From Heliopora coerulea (lineage: Eukaryota > Cnidaria > Anthozoa > Scleralcyonacea > Helioporidae), in the NCBI GenBank assembly GCA_030142905.1, contig JASJOG010000011.1:248001-312000 (forward strand): 64,000 bases of DNA. Reading direction: 5' to 3'. Positions 31,341-45,260 of this stretch are shown one piece after another (the stretch's first letter is position 1; each line of letters begins with the position of its first letter). The notes under the pieces were generated by a model. The model was given only the letters and a program-made list of their open reading frames with translations. It was not told the DNA's origin and searched no databases. The position numbers and the translations under genes are program-made.

Positions 31341-34249
31341 AAAAGTGTTTAGTTTAATCTTGTGAAAGAAAGGACTGAATGACCGCAACCTGCTTAATGT
31401 CTTGTTGACGGCAGCCTGAGTGGAGTTGCTTTGTCGTTTTTGGCGAAATTAAGCCAGATCTCCCTTCCAAAAAGGGGTCAGGAAATACGTAAGGACGACT
31501 TGAATCAAGTTACAACCGAAACGAAAAGTTTGGACCGCAGTGTTTGGCCATAGTCACTATGGTTTGGCAGTGTCTTAGTCGCTAACAAATTGTTTGAGAA
31601 AGCTGGATCACAAGTGGTCATGTAACGACAACGTCTCATCGGCGCCTGCTGAAGCTTAGTTTTTACAGATTGATACGAAATTCATAGACACCAAGTCCTG
31701 GAAAGAAATTAAGTTTTCTCCAACAAAGTTGTTATAGAGTAGTAATTGGAGTAATGGAGCTAAGTAAACAGGTGACAAATACGTGTGAAACATTCGGTTG
31801 TCGCTAAACGAGGGGGGAAATATTTCACACTGCCAGGGCGCCGCAAATTTTCAAGAGCAAAAACAGAGGGGAGTAGAAGAGGGACAAGCTGATCACGGAA
31901 ATAAAGCTAATTAGCCAAACGGATTATTTAGCAGGCGATTTCATTTCTTTACATGTCAGATCACATTAGCAATTTATTCGAACATGGATTTTCTCGTCTT
32001 CTGTTGACACTGGGGAAAAGCCATTGATATAGAAATGCATCAATCATGTAACTCCATTCCCAAGATGTTTGAAATGGATAAAAGTTAAGCTAGATTGGAA
32101 ATTTCCTTAATAGACAAGTTCTGGAAGTGTATTAATGATGTCTATAAAATGAAACTTCAAGTTGTTGGCTCATGAATAAGTACTGAAATGTAGTTAACTT
32201 TCAGGCAATTATTAATAGCAATAGCAATAACAATAACCATAATAGCAATGATAATGAGAATTACGATGACAATGTCAAGACAACAATAGCAATAATAGGC
32301 AATAGCCACAGTAGCAGTAACAGAAACAGTAACAACAGCAACAGTAGCAGTAGCAGTAACAACAACAGTGACAGTAATAGTAACAACAACAGTAACAGTG
32401 ACAGTAATATATAGTAACAACAACAGTTACAGTGACAGTAATATATAGTAACAACAACAGTTACAGTGACAGTAATATATAGTAACAACAACAGTTACAG
32501 TGACAGTGCAAGTAACAGTAGCAATAACAGTGGCAACAGTCATACACAAGCCAAATATTTCAAAAACATTGTCACGAAAAGAACAGTTAATTACGTCAGT
32601 AAGTTGATTAAACAATGCTCTGCATAGTGATAAATAACTTTCTGGGCATGGTCAAGATGATCGAAAGACTTTCGGCACAAGACTGAGATATTAGATGAAA
32701 TGCTCCCGACGTCTTGGTTTAATATTTGATTGACTTATAAATTAGTCGTCCCGTTCACTCATAATTACGATAGGAAATACATTGAACATTTCCAATTTAC
32801 AAAGCTATATTTCTTCCACAGCTGAATAGTCCCATAGCACTTGTATTCATACATGCAAGTTATCACTAATGGGCTGAGAAAATACTAGATCCGCGCTCTT
32901 TCTGGAGGTGCTGCCCTCTGTTTTGCTTTAGCCATTCAAAATACTTCTGTGACTCGTTTCTATAAACTTTTTAACATTTTTTTTAGAATTTTCCCATTCA
33001 CATATTTTATGACTATAGTGGAATAAACAGATCAAAATATTCCACACAACGTGTTATCGAGTAAGCTTCTCCAAGTTTCCAACTATATGGGGTAACTGAA
33101 TCAAATGAAATTAATTTTATCAAAAAAGGCTTTAAGGGATTTACTTTTCAGTCATGCTCAGAAATGTCCACAGTTTTACCTTATGTACTCTTTTAATCCA
33201 GAAATATCATTATTATTCTCGTATTTTATGCTTCGTGACTCCACTATTTTACACTTTGCTTGACGACTCGAACTAGTATACAGCAGAAATTTTCTTTTCG
33301 TTTTTAACGTCATTACTGACTATGTCATTGCCTTCTGTTATTTGTATGCTATGAAGTGTTGTACTTCTGCCTGTTGAAGTTCTCGGAAGACTTGAATCTA
33401 TTAGTTTAGATCGGTGATGATTTAACAACAAGCTAGTCGGAACGAAAACATTAAGAAAATAGGGAAACTAAACTTTTCTCTCTGTGACGAAGGGCTATCG
33501 CTCGAAACTTCAGGGTTTCTTCATTATTCTGTTTTCGGTTTTGACCCAACCTTTCTTATTACTACTCAGTGGAATGTCTCAATCAAAATACGAGGGATCT
33601 ATCGTTAATACAACGAAAAAGTAGACGACGTCTTTTACACAATCCAATAAATATCTGTACGGCAATTGTTACGCACAAATATCAGTATATTATCTAATGT
33701 ACATACATGTACATACATATATATGTAAATATATACAAATATAAACAACACATATATTATATATTATATAATATACATATATACACATATTTATATATAC
33801 ATTTGTACATGTATAAAACATGTACATATATATACATACACAGAAAATTGCAAAAAATATGACACAAAACATATCAACATATGGACATATCAACAGCTTT
33901 GTAACTTCATTTTATCCTCATTTCAACAGTCAGTGAAGATATGCTATTTGTTTGTTGGTACATTCATTACCTATTTTAATGGGTTAAGTTTTATTTCAGT
34001 ATTCACAGTAACAGATTTACCTATACATGCTTTTTACAATAGCATGTTTATGTTTGCCAAGATTAATGCAATTTTATACATACATACATACATACATATA
34101 TATACATAGAGAGAGAGAAAGAGAGAGAGAGAGAAAAGGTTTTGATTGTCAAACACAAGTAGAATTATAGAAAAAAGTGCCTAGTGTGGTGACGGCGGAT
34201 ACGATGTATATATGTATATATATATATATGTATGGATGTGTATATATAT
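31341..34249. other. no gene; simple repeats
   Basis: No coding exon recognised. It holds a CAGTAA-type satellite (32280-32510) and AT/ACAT microsatellites (33700-33850, 34075-34130). Frames over these encode only low-complexity Leu/Cys/Tyr. Confidence 0.4.
32393..32510. repeat. 34-bp minisatellite within CAGTAA-rich DNA
   Basis: The unit AGTAATATATAGTAACAACA followed by ACAGTTACAGTGAC repeats three and a half times with almost no divergence; flanked by degenerate CAGTAA hexamers from 32280. High identity suggests recent expansion. Confidence 0.75.
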
Positions 34250-35453
34250 CAGGGGCGGAGATATAGGGGGCAAGGGGGGCTTGAGCCCCCCACTTTTAAA
34301 GTTAGGGGGGCAGAACCCCCCATTTCTGCCAAAACCCCCAAAATTTGTACTTTCATATTTTATGAATCTTTACATCTGGAGGAAACGTGGTGTAACATCA
34401 AGTGGAAAAAAGTCGTCGACTAAAGTGTAATAATTGATCAGTAAAACTAAAACTGTGGAGAGGCGATCGTGGACATGTCCCGAAATGTTCACGCTAGTAT
34501 CTACCAGCCATCAGAAATCACGCGTTTTGCGTGGTTTTCATCGTAAACAAAAGCTCAATGGCGAAAAGACAGCAGACGTTGTTCAGTTTATTGTCCCTAC
34601 CACACAAAAAAAGGAAAGAGGCAACTGAGACTGAGAGAGGGAATAATCTATCAAGCGATTCAAGAAGTGCGGAGTTTCCAGATGGAGAGACCAATTCTAC
34701 CTGTGAACAAGAAATTTTCAGCCGCACTGGTAATATGATAAATGTCTTAGGGGAGTCATGCTACAAAAGTGACATTGACTGGGTTGCTTTAAGAAGACAC
34801 TTACCACTCCTAAAAGATGTAATTGACAAGGGCACTCCTGATGTCAAAAGAGTTACTTCGATTCGTACAATCTGTGAGGCAAAGAATAGCAATGAAATAT
34901 TCAAAGAAATGCTTCCTACAGTGCACCAATTGCTTCGACTTTACTTGACAGTGCCAATCACATCTTCAACTTCTGAAAGGACTTTCTCTGCCTTACGGCT
35001 AGTTTTAACTTATTTACGTTCGTCAATGAAAGAAAGAAGGCTAAATCACTGCCTTTTACTACATGTGCATAAAGAGCTAACAGACTCATTAGACCTTAAT
35101 TCAGTTGCAAAAGAATTTGTGGATTTGTATGACGAGAGGGTTAAGTACTTTGGACGTTTTGATGTTTAAATTGTGCATGTAATACACTTCGGACCTCCGT
35201 CACCGTTTTTTGTGTGAGTTTCTGTTGTATTTCAAAGCTTCATAATAAAAAAAAATCGTAAGATACGTAGACATGTGGTTGCATAATTTAAAAATCAAAA
35301 AGGTTTCCTAAAATGTATGAAAGCCATACAGCTTTACAACACTTGTTGGAACAATATTTTGCAAAACTATTTAGCAAGTTATTTGCCGTCCATGCTAAGT
35401 TACATCCTATAGCCATTAGCCCCCCCACTTTTCGGGGGCTGTCTCCGCCCTTG
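34250..35453 (+). mobile_element. hAT transposon, internally deleted
   Basis: Starts CAGGGGCGGAGATATAGG and ends in the inverted counterpart CTGTCTCCGCCCTTG, with G-rich DNA inside the left end and C-rich inside the right (AGCCCCCCCACTTTTCGGGG). Both flanks are TATATATA, so an 8-bp duplication is compatible but not provable. It carries one ORF with transposase start and C-terminal parts only (34558-35169). Confidence 0.75.
34558..35169 (+). pseudogene. hAT transposase, N-terminus joined to C-terminal dimerisation domain
   Basis: About 203 codons. The start MAKRQQTLFSLLSLPHKKRK matches the KRKQ.TL.S.F beginning of the TTF-zinc-finger hAT proteins (ZMYM-like group). The second half is the hAT dimerisation domain: PTVHQLLRLYLTVPITSSTS followed by ERTFSALRLVLTYLRSSMKE and RLNHCLLLHVHKE. 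The zinc finger and the catalytic domain that normally lie between are gone, so it cannot transpose alone. The frame is still open, meaning the deletion was in frame or recent. The element likely moves using a full-length relative. Confidence 0.8.
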
Positions 35454-38159
35454 TATATATATACAGTATATGTATGCATGGATGTATATATATGTGGTGA
35501 CGATGTATATATATACATATATACATATATACACATATATGTATATATGCATATATATATATATACATAATATATATATATATATATATATATAAGAAGC
35601 TCCTTTTTTATGACGTTCGATAAGTTTCTAAACTCAGATTTGTTGTTAGTTTTTGATATGCATGATACATACATATATATAGTTTCCGGTTGGAGGGTTA
35701 AAGGAAGTAAAACAACCCTAAGGTTTTCACAGGAAATTTCATCATTTCCCAGCTCCACGCATCGCTTTTCTTATCTATGTTTGTCAGACCTAAACGTTAT
35801 GCTTTATAAAATGCTGTCTACCACCCAGCATCGATTTTCAGTGTTCAAATTGTATTGATGGACATTAGAAAACGATTTTTCCATCATGACACTTTATATT
35901 TCAAAAACCATCAGCAATGTCGATTTGTGAGGAATTCGATCGTCGCCATGAAAAAAATAAAAGTTAATCTGTAGTCTAAGCTAGGGTAATACTTCACTTT
36001 CTCTTTTAAGATGATCTTCCTCAATAGTCGTCTATTAGTACGTTGAATAATACTGAAGCTTCATGATGTTTTGTTTGATAACCAATACCTTATCCACATT
36101 ATCACATCCGCATAAACGTTTGCGTATTTACAGATGCATATGACACACACACTCAAATACATACACACGTAGATACACACACATACGTACAAACATACAT
36201 ACATACGTACATGCATACATACACACACACACATACATACATACATACATGAATATACAGTCGGTAATACACCTGGTCGACCAATAATGTAGCTGAGATT
36301 TTTTACCCAGTTGTAAAACTACATTAAATCTTTCCAGACGGCCACGACCCCTCAGTATTTTACTCTGGCAAACACCAGACGATTTCATTTGTCAATGATA
36401 GTTATACCTTAAGGAGAGAGTTAAAGATAGCTGACTAACCGCCTGTAAGATCCCTCAAAAGAATTTTGTTTTAAATACGTGGAATTCGTGAGATCAAAGC
36501 GAATGAATCCCGCTCAGTTCGACTGAAAAGACGTTGATTGAAGATTACAAAATTAGTATTACTTACTGGTACTGTTTCCCGACTTGTTTAGTGAACTTAG
36601 GTCATATTTTGCGTATCATAAAATACAGCAGAAAGGATCTTGCCAATGGAAACGTCGAGTTGACTCGTGGTTGAAATATGACAAGGACGAGCGGAAATTA
36701 TTGACAGAAACTCAAGTATGCTACTTTAAATTCTCACCCGGAATACATGAAATAGCTCTGAGAGGCTTGACAGGACAGTGTTGGCACACACCACAGATAC
36801 TCCCACTTTTCCGCTAGTTTGTAACCTTCACTATAGCTATGTCTTCGTTGACGTCTCGGCTACTGATCAGCTGGTAAACCAGAAGGGTAATGACGACAAA
36901 ACGTTGAAAAGTTCATGTCTTAATAATAATAATAATAATGATAATGCTCGAGTTTTTTTCCCCTTTTTTTTTTCTCTTTTTTGTTTAAGCTCTCATTGTT
37001 TTGCATTGATTTTAATGTTAAGAGGTCCTCGTAACTTTCACAAAGAAATGCCTAAAAATATCACTTAAAATCCCTCACAAGACACAGCAGCGAGACCATG
37101 AATTCTCGTGGGGGGCAAAAATTCACTGCCATGCATTGACCGACAGCCTCGAAAACACTTGCAAAGAAAATTTCATTTCTGAAGTAACTTTAAAAAACCT
37201 AGATTTTCTACAAAAAACATCCAGAATTCAGTAGCTTGTGGTAGCTTGGTGATACGACTGTCCACCGCGTTTCGAATATTCAGTCGAATTCGGTTTCATA
37301 TCGCTGCTTTTGATTTGCGGTTGCGCAAACCGAATATTCGCTTCCGACCGAATAATGTAAGTAATGTGGGTATTCGACACTAGAATACCAACAGTATGAC
37401 AAGAAATATTCGAAATTCAACGAACATGACTCGTTGAGTGACCAGACACGCTATATAGATTACGAGTAATCGGAATGTACGATCTGTAAATGAGAGCAAA
37501 AAGTTTCGTTGGAATGACTTAATTTGTCACTTAACTCTAATATGAAATCACTGATCTGCCAACTTTACCAAACACTAAATCTGACAAGTTTTAAAATCCA
37601 ATGGCAGCAAACAAGAAGACTGATATCTAAACCGAAGGATTGCTACATAGCTTCTTAATTAGAACAAAAAACGCCAAATTTTCCTTTAAAAGATCTCTTT
37701 AAGGAATATTTTGTAATATTCTGTCAGGTCAACAAGTGATGTCACACAGTTATAGTTCAATAAGAACGGAGACATTAAAAATCAACAACTGAAGCATCTC
37801 AGCAGTAACACTACTTATACTGGATGGTTTTCAACTGATGTTTTATTTTTATCTATATTTCATCCAATTTTTCCATATTATTCATATCCTCACTTTCAAT
37901 AACTTTAGCCGGCTTACCGTGGGAAGTGACAATAATACCGGGTTACCGGGTGAACCTGCCTGATATAGGAGACTCACGGTCAAACCGTGAGAGTTGGCTG
38001 ATCTGAAATGACGAACGATGCAAAACTTTCATCCTACACTAAATTCGGCTGGTTAATCACCCAGCAGGGACCGTTATTCAAAGAGAAATACGATCGTTGC
38101 TTCTTTATAACTTGGACGTAAGCAATCCGTTCAGTTTGCATTTAGTTCAAGATAAGTAG
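35454..38159. other. no gene; microsatellites
   Basis: TATA-type repeats at 35454-35595 and ACATAC repeats at 36130-36255. Around 37260-37390 there are several copies of CGAATATTCG-like sequence (ACCGAATATTCGCTTCC, TCGAATATTCAGTCG). No coding exon recognised. Confidence 0.4.
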
Positions 38160-38475
38160 AGCATGAAAATAATGTAAAGTAAAGAGTCTTTATTTATACT
38201 GGATAGTCGCATTAGCTAGCTAAGGTGTTCTCCCTAGAGGTCTTGTGAGGGTCACCCATCATGAGTCCAGTGTTACTACAGGAGGAAACCAGAGTACTAG
38301 GAGAAAACTAGCGATGCTTGGTAGAATCAAACTAGACAACACTCTTCTCGTATGTGTCCAAGATAACTCTAATCAGATAACTGCATGAACCCGTATTCAA
38401 ACGCTGGTCAAATTGATGATAGACACATGCTCTACCACTATGCCACCAGAGTGCAGAATTTACTAAAACGAATGT
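38160..38475 (-). repeat. probable tRNA-derived SINE
   Basis: On the minus strand CTCTGGTGGCATAGTGGTAG contains a perfect polymerase III A box (TGGCATAGTGG), and GCGTTTGAATACGGGTTC about 40 bases later is a weak B box. The following body includes GTTTTCTCCTAGTACTCTGG, a sequence style common in repetitive elements. The start is about 38460 and the tail near 38170. Boundaries are approximate and no target duplication was found. Confidence 0.4.
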
Positions 38476-41269
38476 TCTTTATTATTTTATTAATCGAGCG
38501 AACATTCTTATATATTCTCGAGGCAAAATTAAACGTTATTTTGACTAGAGTACGCTCAGATTGGCCGATCCACTTGTCATGGCCAGATCATTTACATAAA
38601 AAGGAGATTTCAAGATGACCACCGTTCAAACGGTGCAAGACAAAGTGCCAACATGAAGACACTTACGACGAATAACTGCGCCCTTTTCCCAACCACTCCA
38701 TTATCTTCGACCACCCCCATACTCACCTGAGATTTGAATATTCGGAATAAGTCGCAACAAATATTCGAAAATGTAAAATATGGGTTTGAGAAGCTCTACC
38801 TGGTGATATTGTTCACAAGATGGCATCTTGGTTACCTTTATTTAAAACTGTCAAAAGCGTCCGCACCCCTGATGAAAACATTTCTAACGAAAAAACAAAT
38901 GCCACGGTAATGATGCATTTGCACGGCAGAAAATTTTCTAATTGGATTGGGATTGAAATTGTTCGTTTGCAGAGAAATTCAGTCTAACTTTTCTATTTAT
39001 TCCGTATCTCAGCCAGTATGAAGTGATATTTTGGTTAGGCGTTGTAAATTGCTTAAGCCGCGGATTCTAAGTTTGGTTAGTGCGCATGAGGAAACGAAAC
39101 TCGTCAGCTGTCCTTTTCAAGACCGGTGATCTCTAGAGGAGACTGGATCGAGCATCCCATGTCCAGAAAATGAAGCCAGAAGTGGATTGCTGCGGCCATT
39201 GCTAAGAAACCAACTGTGCGACTTATGTAAGTCCGTATAGGGTTTCTGTTGATAAAACTGTCTTTCCACCTACGAATTCGTCCCATTTTGCCATATAGAG
39301 GATCAGGAAATATTTTTGAAAGTGCTGGGCAAAAAGATTTAAAAACGACCTTGGTCCCTTGGTAATGGTGCGGGTCAAATTTCGCTGGCTTCATTTTCTG
39401 GGCCTTTCAAACAATTGGATGCTCGTTCCAGTCTTCTCTTGATATCGGTGACCAGAACCTTTTCAAGCCTTGGAAAAGCGGGGAGCTTTGTGATGACGTC
39501 TCATCACAGATGAAATTCTTCGATTAAGCCGAGCGGGATGAAAACCAGGCAAAACGACTAGCGAATCCATTAAAAAAAAATGCTCTGGTTGGCACCGAAA
39601 AAATGTGAATTATTGTTGGTTATGGTTCTTCAAAGTTATCCACCAGTTTAAAATTCACTTCTTGGAGCCTTATGTTACTCTGTTACCCCCACCACTTTCT
39701 TGTCGGATTAAGTAGGGTGAAATTGATACTGTAGAGAATTGGGAGTCTAGACTCCCACCGGTTCCTCCGTGGCGACGCCCAAGATCTTACTCGAGTCAAC
39801 TACGAATAACTTATGTAAATCATCGAATCAGGACAATCTCTCGTGAGTCGAAATGTCACTGGATATAAGCTCTCGTCTGCTTATCAGAGGCTAAACAAAA
39901 AATCCCTTAAGTTTAGCCACTTCAAAAATAAAGTGACACCATTTCGATAATGGCACTTCACCCTGACGGAAACTTTTTATCCAATTGTCTTGGTTTCAGT
40001 TGTCATTTCTCTTGCTAAAAATGACTTGCATAGGACTCTTCCCGTGGCTGCTGCTCCAAGGTGCTCCAAGGAGTAGACACTGTTTTTTAATCGTGTTTCA
40101 CCCCCGACAAGTCGACCGGATACGGCTGTTTTAACCGCGTGCTTATATCGGGATTTAACAATGATAAACAATTAGACTGAATTTTTTTCGGTTTTATAGT
40201 AGGTAACTGGAACCACACTGGTGTTAGTTGCGTAACTGTGATTTTCTAACGACTGTGAGTGAAAATGTTAATATGGAACACACTTTTAGCCTTGGGCAAT
40301 AATATGTGCGACATGGCTACGCTGATGGCATGCCATGTAAAATTGAATGAATGAGTATGAATTTTTGGTTTCAGAGTAGATAGTGGAATCTACATTGGTG
40401 TTGTGTAAGTGTAATAGTAATTACTAAACGAGTAGGGTAAGGGAATTCAGAACCAGCCACTTGCCCCTGTGGTTTTACCGAGAGTTAGATGGCTACGCAG
40501 TTAGCCATGCAGTGTAGAGTTTAATAAAGAAGTGTGTAGAAATATAGAGAAATTGCCAGGACACTGTTTTGATCGCGTTTCTTGTGTTGACATATTTACC
40601 GGATGCGGTCATTTTACCCTCGCGCTTCATTCAGAATTCACCAAGTAGAGACAACTACTCGCAACAATGCAAGCCTGTAAGAAAATTATAAGCGTAACCA
40701 CTTCATAGTTTAGTATTTTATTATTAAAACTATGAAAACTGCGTTTTAGTCGAAGGGTCTTCTTCAACCCTCATGAAATTGCCGTCACATTTCAGCAGTT
40801 ACCATTGTTTCAAGACTAGATTTTTTATTAATCACATAATGTGATTGTTGGATTCGAGTAACAAAATGCCAGTTCAGCGAATCCGATTCTGTCGTCATGA
40901 TCCAACTGTGGGAAATACTCAAAACGGAAATAAATTTGATCTACCAAATAAGATTATTTAGATCCACCGTAATAGCAGCGGCTAAGTAGCAGCACACGAT
41001 TGCATTTTTTCCGGCGGTTAATTCGATGCTTTCGTCATTTCCGAGGATAAATCTCAGTAACTTGTCTCCCTAACTGAACCCTCAAGCACAAACTGAATTT
41101 CCGACTTTTCCAAACAATGTGACACAATGTATGCCTGTTGCAATAATTTGGTCTTGATCTGGTGTGATCAAAGACGGGGGGAGGAGTTAGATAGCGTTGG
41201 TTAGTTTGAAGATGAGTACGATTAGGCGGATGTGCGGACGCGCTATCCGGGAAGATGGCCTTTGCATGA
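38476..41269. other. no gene recognised
   Basis: Frames up to 96 codons without family resemblance. The minus-strand frame at 39104-39394 has one hydrophobic stretch (TVGFLAMAAAIHFWLHFLDM) but no splice context or homology that I can name. Confidence 0.4.
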
Positions 41270-41417
41270 GTCCCATTCTTAATCAATCCTATTGTTAATC
41301 AATCCTATTCTTAATAAATCTCATTCTTAATAAATCCCATTCTTAATAAATCCCATTCTTAATAAATCCCATTCTTAATAAATCCCATTCTTAATAAATC
41401 CCATTCTTAATAAATCA
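41270..41417. repeat. 16-bp minisatellite CCCATTCTTAATAAAT
   Basis: About eight head-to-tail units; the last six are nearly identical while the first two (AATCCTATTGTTAATC) are diverged, the usual picture of expansion at one end. Confidence 0.85.
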
Positions 41418-41672
41418 ATTGTGAGCATCTTAAGGCAATACTTTTAGGATAAACTCATTTCCCACAGTCACCATACACTGGAAATGGTGAATTGCGAACT
41501 GGTTTGATTGGATTAGATTGCCAACAGCAAGGATGACGGTAAACGACAATGTGTTTATTCAGTCACGTTATGTGCAGTTTTCACCAGTGGTCTTGCAGTA
41601 ATTGATGGAAACTAGATTACAGTGTTCTACCCCTGCATTTACTGCAGACTAGGCGGCTTAATTACTTTCATT

Positions 41673-41791
41673 CAATAGCGTAGCCAGGGGAGGGCCAGGG
41701 GGGGCAGTTGCCTACCACTTTTCGTACAGACCAGACCTGTCTTCTAAAATTTTATCTGCCCCCCAATTTAAAATTCCTGATTACGCAACTG
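41673..41791. mobile_element. small hAT MITE
   Basis: Starts CAATAGCGTAGCCAG and ends CTGATTACGCAACTG, imperfect inverted repeats like those at 19358. The flanks are CTTTCATT (41665-41672) and CTTTCGTT (41792-41799), an 8-bp duplication with one difference. No ORF. Confidence 0.75.
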
Positions 41792-42663
41792 CTTTCGTTG
41801 TTTCGAAAGGTTCTTTTCCCAGGCACTGTCGGGCTCTGAACCATAGCCCGCCTTTTTCTGGCATTGAAGGGGGTAAGTTTTTAGCATGAGTGTTTCTAAC
41901 TATACTTTGCTGAAAATAGACCGGTTTTGTGCCAGTGATGCCAACCAGGTTAACTGCAGTTGAGCTGTTACCTTGGTAAGAAATAAGACGCGGATATGAA
42001 CAACAATTAAAGACACTAAACAAAATATCAGATAAGTAAATGTGAAACTAAATTCGTGAGAAAGTCATCAGATACACCTAAATCGAAAACCTCATAAGGC
42101 TTGAAATAAACAAACTCTTTTCTTGAAAGTTTCATTAACTCGCAATTCTTCTTCAATTTGAGTGCTATTGAAGGAAAATTTTCGGAACCACATTTCTTTC
42201 GCATAACAGGTAATTGTCATCGAGGTTTGGTGAACAGTACAGCACCATTTACCGAAAGAACTCTGCAAAGTTTAGATCAATAAGCGTAATATTAATGTCA
42301 TGTGCCAGTGTTTTCAGTGAGCAACTAACAATCCATCAAACATATATTTAAAAAAACAAGCTCGTTTGAAAGTGTTTAAGTGGGAAACGTTTTTGCGCTT
42401 AAACTCTAGTAATCTGATATAGAGAGAACGCGGATGACGTGACTGTCAAATATAGCTTCGTGCAGGAGATATCCGGCGGAGGGATGAAAGTGTGTCATTT
42501 GTGAAAGACGTTGTAATGGTGCCAAGACGTTAGATTATGTTTAGGTACCGCGCCATTGGAATACGATTCTGCTTTAATCTTGTGACTCAGTTAGGGAACA
42601 TCATGCAAAGTCATTCCAAAAAGCCGATAGACCGAACTAGTGCAACATTTCGAGGCTTAGTGT

Positions 42664-42764
42664 CATCGGGTTTGGACTGGCTATTGTGGCGTCGTACCGT
42701 GGAACAATAGTCAGCCATTGCTCTGAGGCGCGATGGCACAATAGCCAGTCCAAGCCTGATGGTC
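42664..42764. repeat. inverted repeat, about 25-bp arms
   Basis: CATCGGGTTTGGACTGGCTA at 42664 is mirrored by TAGCCAGTCCAAGCCTGATG near 42743-42762, with about 50 bases between. The right copy has a few changes. Small foldback of unknown class. Confidence 0.6.
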
Positions 42765-42779
42765 ATCTGGATCGATGTA

Positions 42780-45260
42780 ATAACGATGAGGTTATAAACT
42801 AGCTAGGCCGAAACTATTTTCTGAAAGTTTGACTGGCGTGTGAGGGAGATATGGTAGTGTGTCTCTCATGCTGGGTATGTTTTGGTTTTTAGTTCAGAGT
42901 TTGATTAATTGTTAGCATAAGTTCTACAGTTACTAACAGATGAATGTCCATGATGAATTTTTCGTAAATGTATTCATAATGCAACATGAATGTTATTGGC
43001 AGGATGAAGTAAAGTCTAGAATACGTTGTTGTCGAATGAAAAACTGGAACTAAACGTAGGAACATTACGTACTTCCCTGAATTTTCATATTTCGCAAACT
43101 ATACGAGTCATAATGAACGACTGAATTTGACTTTAGAAGTGAGTATTGGTACCACGGATAAGAATCAAAATTTTGAACTCGACCCAACTTAAACAAATCC
43201 CGTTTCATAAAACATCCAGCCGTGTCAAGATTAAGTTGCCGCATGTAAATGTATCGATGTTAACCGGAACATAGTGAGTTTAGATCCCTTGCGTATGACG
43301 TCAAAACTATCCATCGAGAGGACAACTTCAAAGTTCCGAAGTTTAACAGATCCCATAACTTATGGAAATTCTTTTGTTGCAAAGTACATCTCCAACAGGG
43401 GAATAAGTAAAAGAGAGCTTTAATCCTGGCTGTTATCCTATTAGCAGATTAAATCGCACGTAGCACTTTGAAGCACGAAAGAATCACCAAATGAGACGTC
43501 TTAAACTCGAGATCTGGGCGAAACTTTCCAAATCATTTTTATTATTATTATTTTTTTAAATCGAAGTAACTTGACAGGAAGATTCAACGACAGAAAGCCT
43601 GTGTGATTTATTTTATGATTCTTACAAAAATAGTTGTGAGAAAGCTATTCTCCATCATAATCACCGCAAGTCAATATTTGCAGCGTCTCATCGGTAATCG
43701 GAAGATCACAGGCGTTCGATACCCGTCTAGAGCTTGGAAACTCTTTATGAAGTTTTAGGATCGACGAACGTCTGGGAGCGTTTGTGTACGGTCAGTCAAA
43801 ACTCGAACCTAACATGTGGATGTAAAGAATGCACAACAACCACAACATCGTTTTTCTCACCTGCTAAACACCGATATGAAAATGCAAATTCCACCAGCAA
43901 CTTTGACATTAGGTTTTGGCAATAGCAGCGTAAATACGAAAAATCTGCTGCTGGGAAACTAAACAGGAATATACGGTGAATTTTTTTGAGGAAATTTCAA
44001 AATCTGAAATAATTCAAAAAATTTGTTTATACCTATTTCCGCCCTAACAGTCATAAATTCACATGCTATTTTTGTCATGAAACTGCAGCCGCGGAAACTT
44101 TAATATTTGATAATCCGTTTCACAATTGAATTACTTGTTTATTCTACTTAAAGACGTTCTTAGGTTTATTTCTTGAAGCTTTCAAAAACGTACGACCATG
44201 TTTACAGGGAATATCCTAACAACGTCATAGCTTTAGCCCTCTTATCAGAGAAAATTTTGTCGTCGATTGTCGACAGATTTTTGGTTTTAAGCGGCTTGCC
44301 CCTGATCTATTATTATTTCTCTGTTTTTTTTAATCCACCGATTTTACCTTCAGTTCGATTTTCATTGTCAAGAATTGATTACGTCAGTAACTACGTCATT
44401 AACTAAGAGGGATGTTTACAAACTACAGTTTACAAGATTACAGCCTCTTGGGGTTACAGCACGTTTAAGGCGATTTAACTTCGCTAAAGGTTCGTGCTAT
44501 AAACTCAGGACATCACCTGAGAACAACGTGACACTATATAACTTATCAGGAAGCTGTTCCAAGGAGTAACTCAACTCCACTCCAGAGATCTTCCGGTTTT
44601 ACTGCAAGGGATCCACCCTTAGCAGTGGGGGAATCGTGCTGCATTAGAGGACGTCTACCGCAATCCACATATATTCCTCCCTAACCCTCCATTTTTATAA
44701 GCTGTATGTTTACAGCGCGTGCATGCAGAAAAACATAGCTTGAGCCACCATTTGCTGTTGAATGCTGTAATAACTACAACATTTTTAATATAAACAGATG
44801 TAAACTGCTTGGAGCCGCACTTTTAAGGAAATAGTAAAGATGCGCGAGGCAAGATTCCGAGGCTTAAACACCTCATGACGTGACCAGTAGGTAGGCAATA
44901 TGTTTAAGTGACGTTTCATCACCCACGATAAAATAAGACCAGCTGGAAGGAGCTGCAAGTCACTTAAAGCTCGTAAAATTTGAAAGCAAGACAATTGGTG
45001 TTTGTTTTGCTTTCCTGTACTTTCTTTGTCATTCGTCGTTCGGAGAGCTTCTTAATCCCTTATGTTAGGATTAGAGTTTGAATTGGCGTTGCTTTGTCAT
45101 GGCCCGTTAACACGAGCAATTTTTGTCGAGAATCTTACTGCGCAATTGACCAAGATTTGAAAATGCTTGTTTAAATTGCCGGTAACATTTTGGAACACGC
45201 TCAAAATAACCGGCGATAACCTAAAGTTTCAATAAAAAGAAGTTTTGCTGTAACGTTGTC
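42780..45260. other. no gene recognised
   Basis: Short frames without recognisable domains and no repeat ends identified on either strand. Confidence 0.4.

Noticed and set aside
32157..32615. Several minus-strand frames rich in Leu, Cys, Thr and Val
   Set aside because: They are translations of the CAGTAA/34-bp satellite in different frames; no splice sites or non-repetitive sequence.
39104..39394. 96-codon minus-strand frame with one possible membrane segment
   Set aside because: No resemblance to a family and no start or splice signals that stand out.
41270..41417. CRISPR-like array
   Set aside because: Units are head to tail with no spacers, in a eukaryotic genome; it is a minisatellite.
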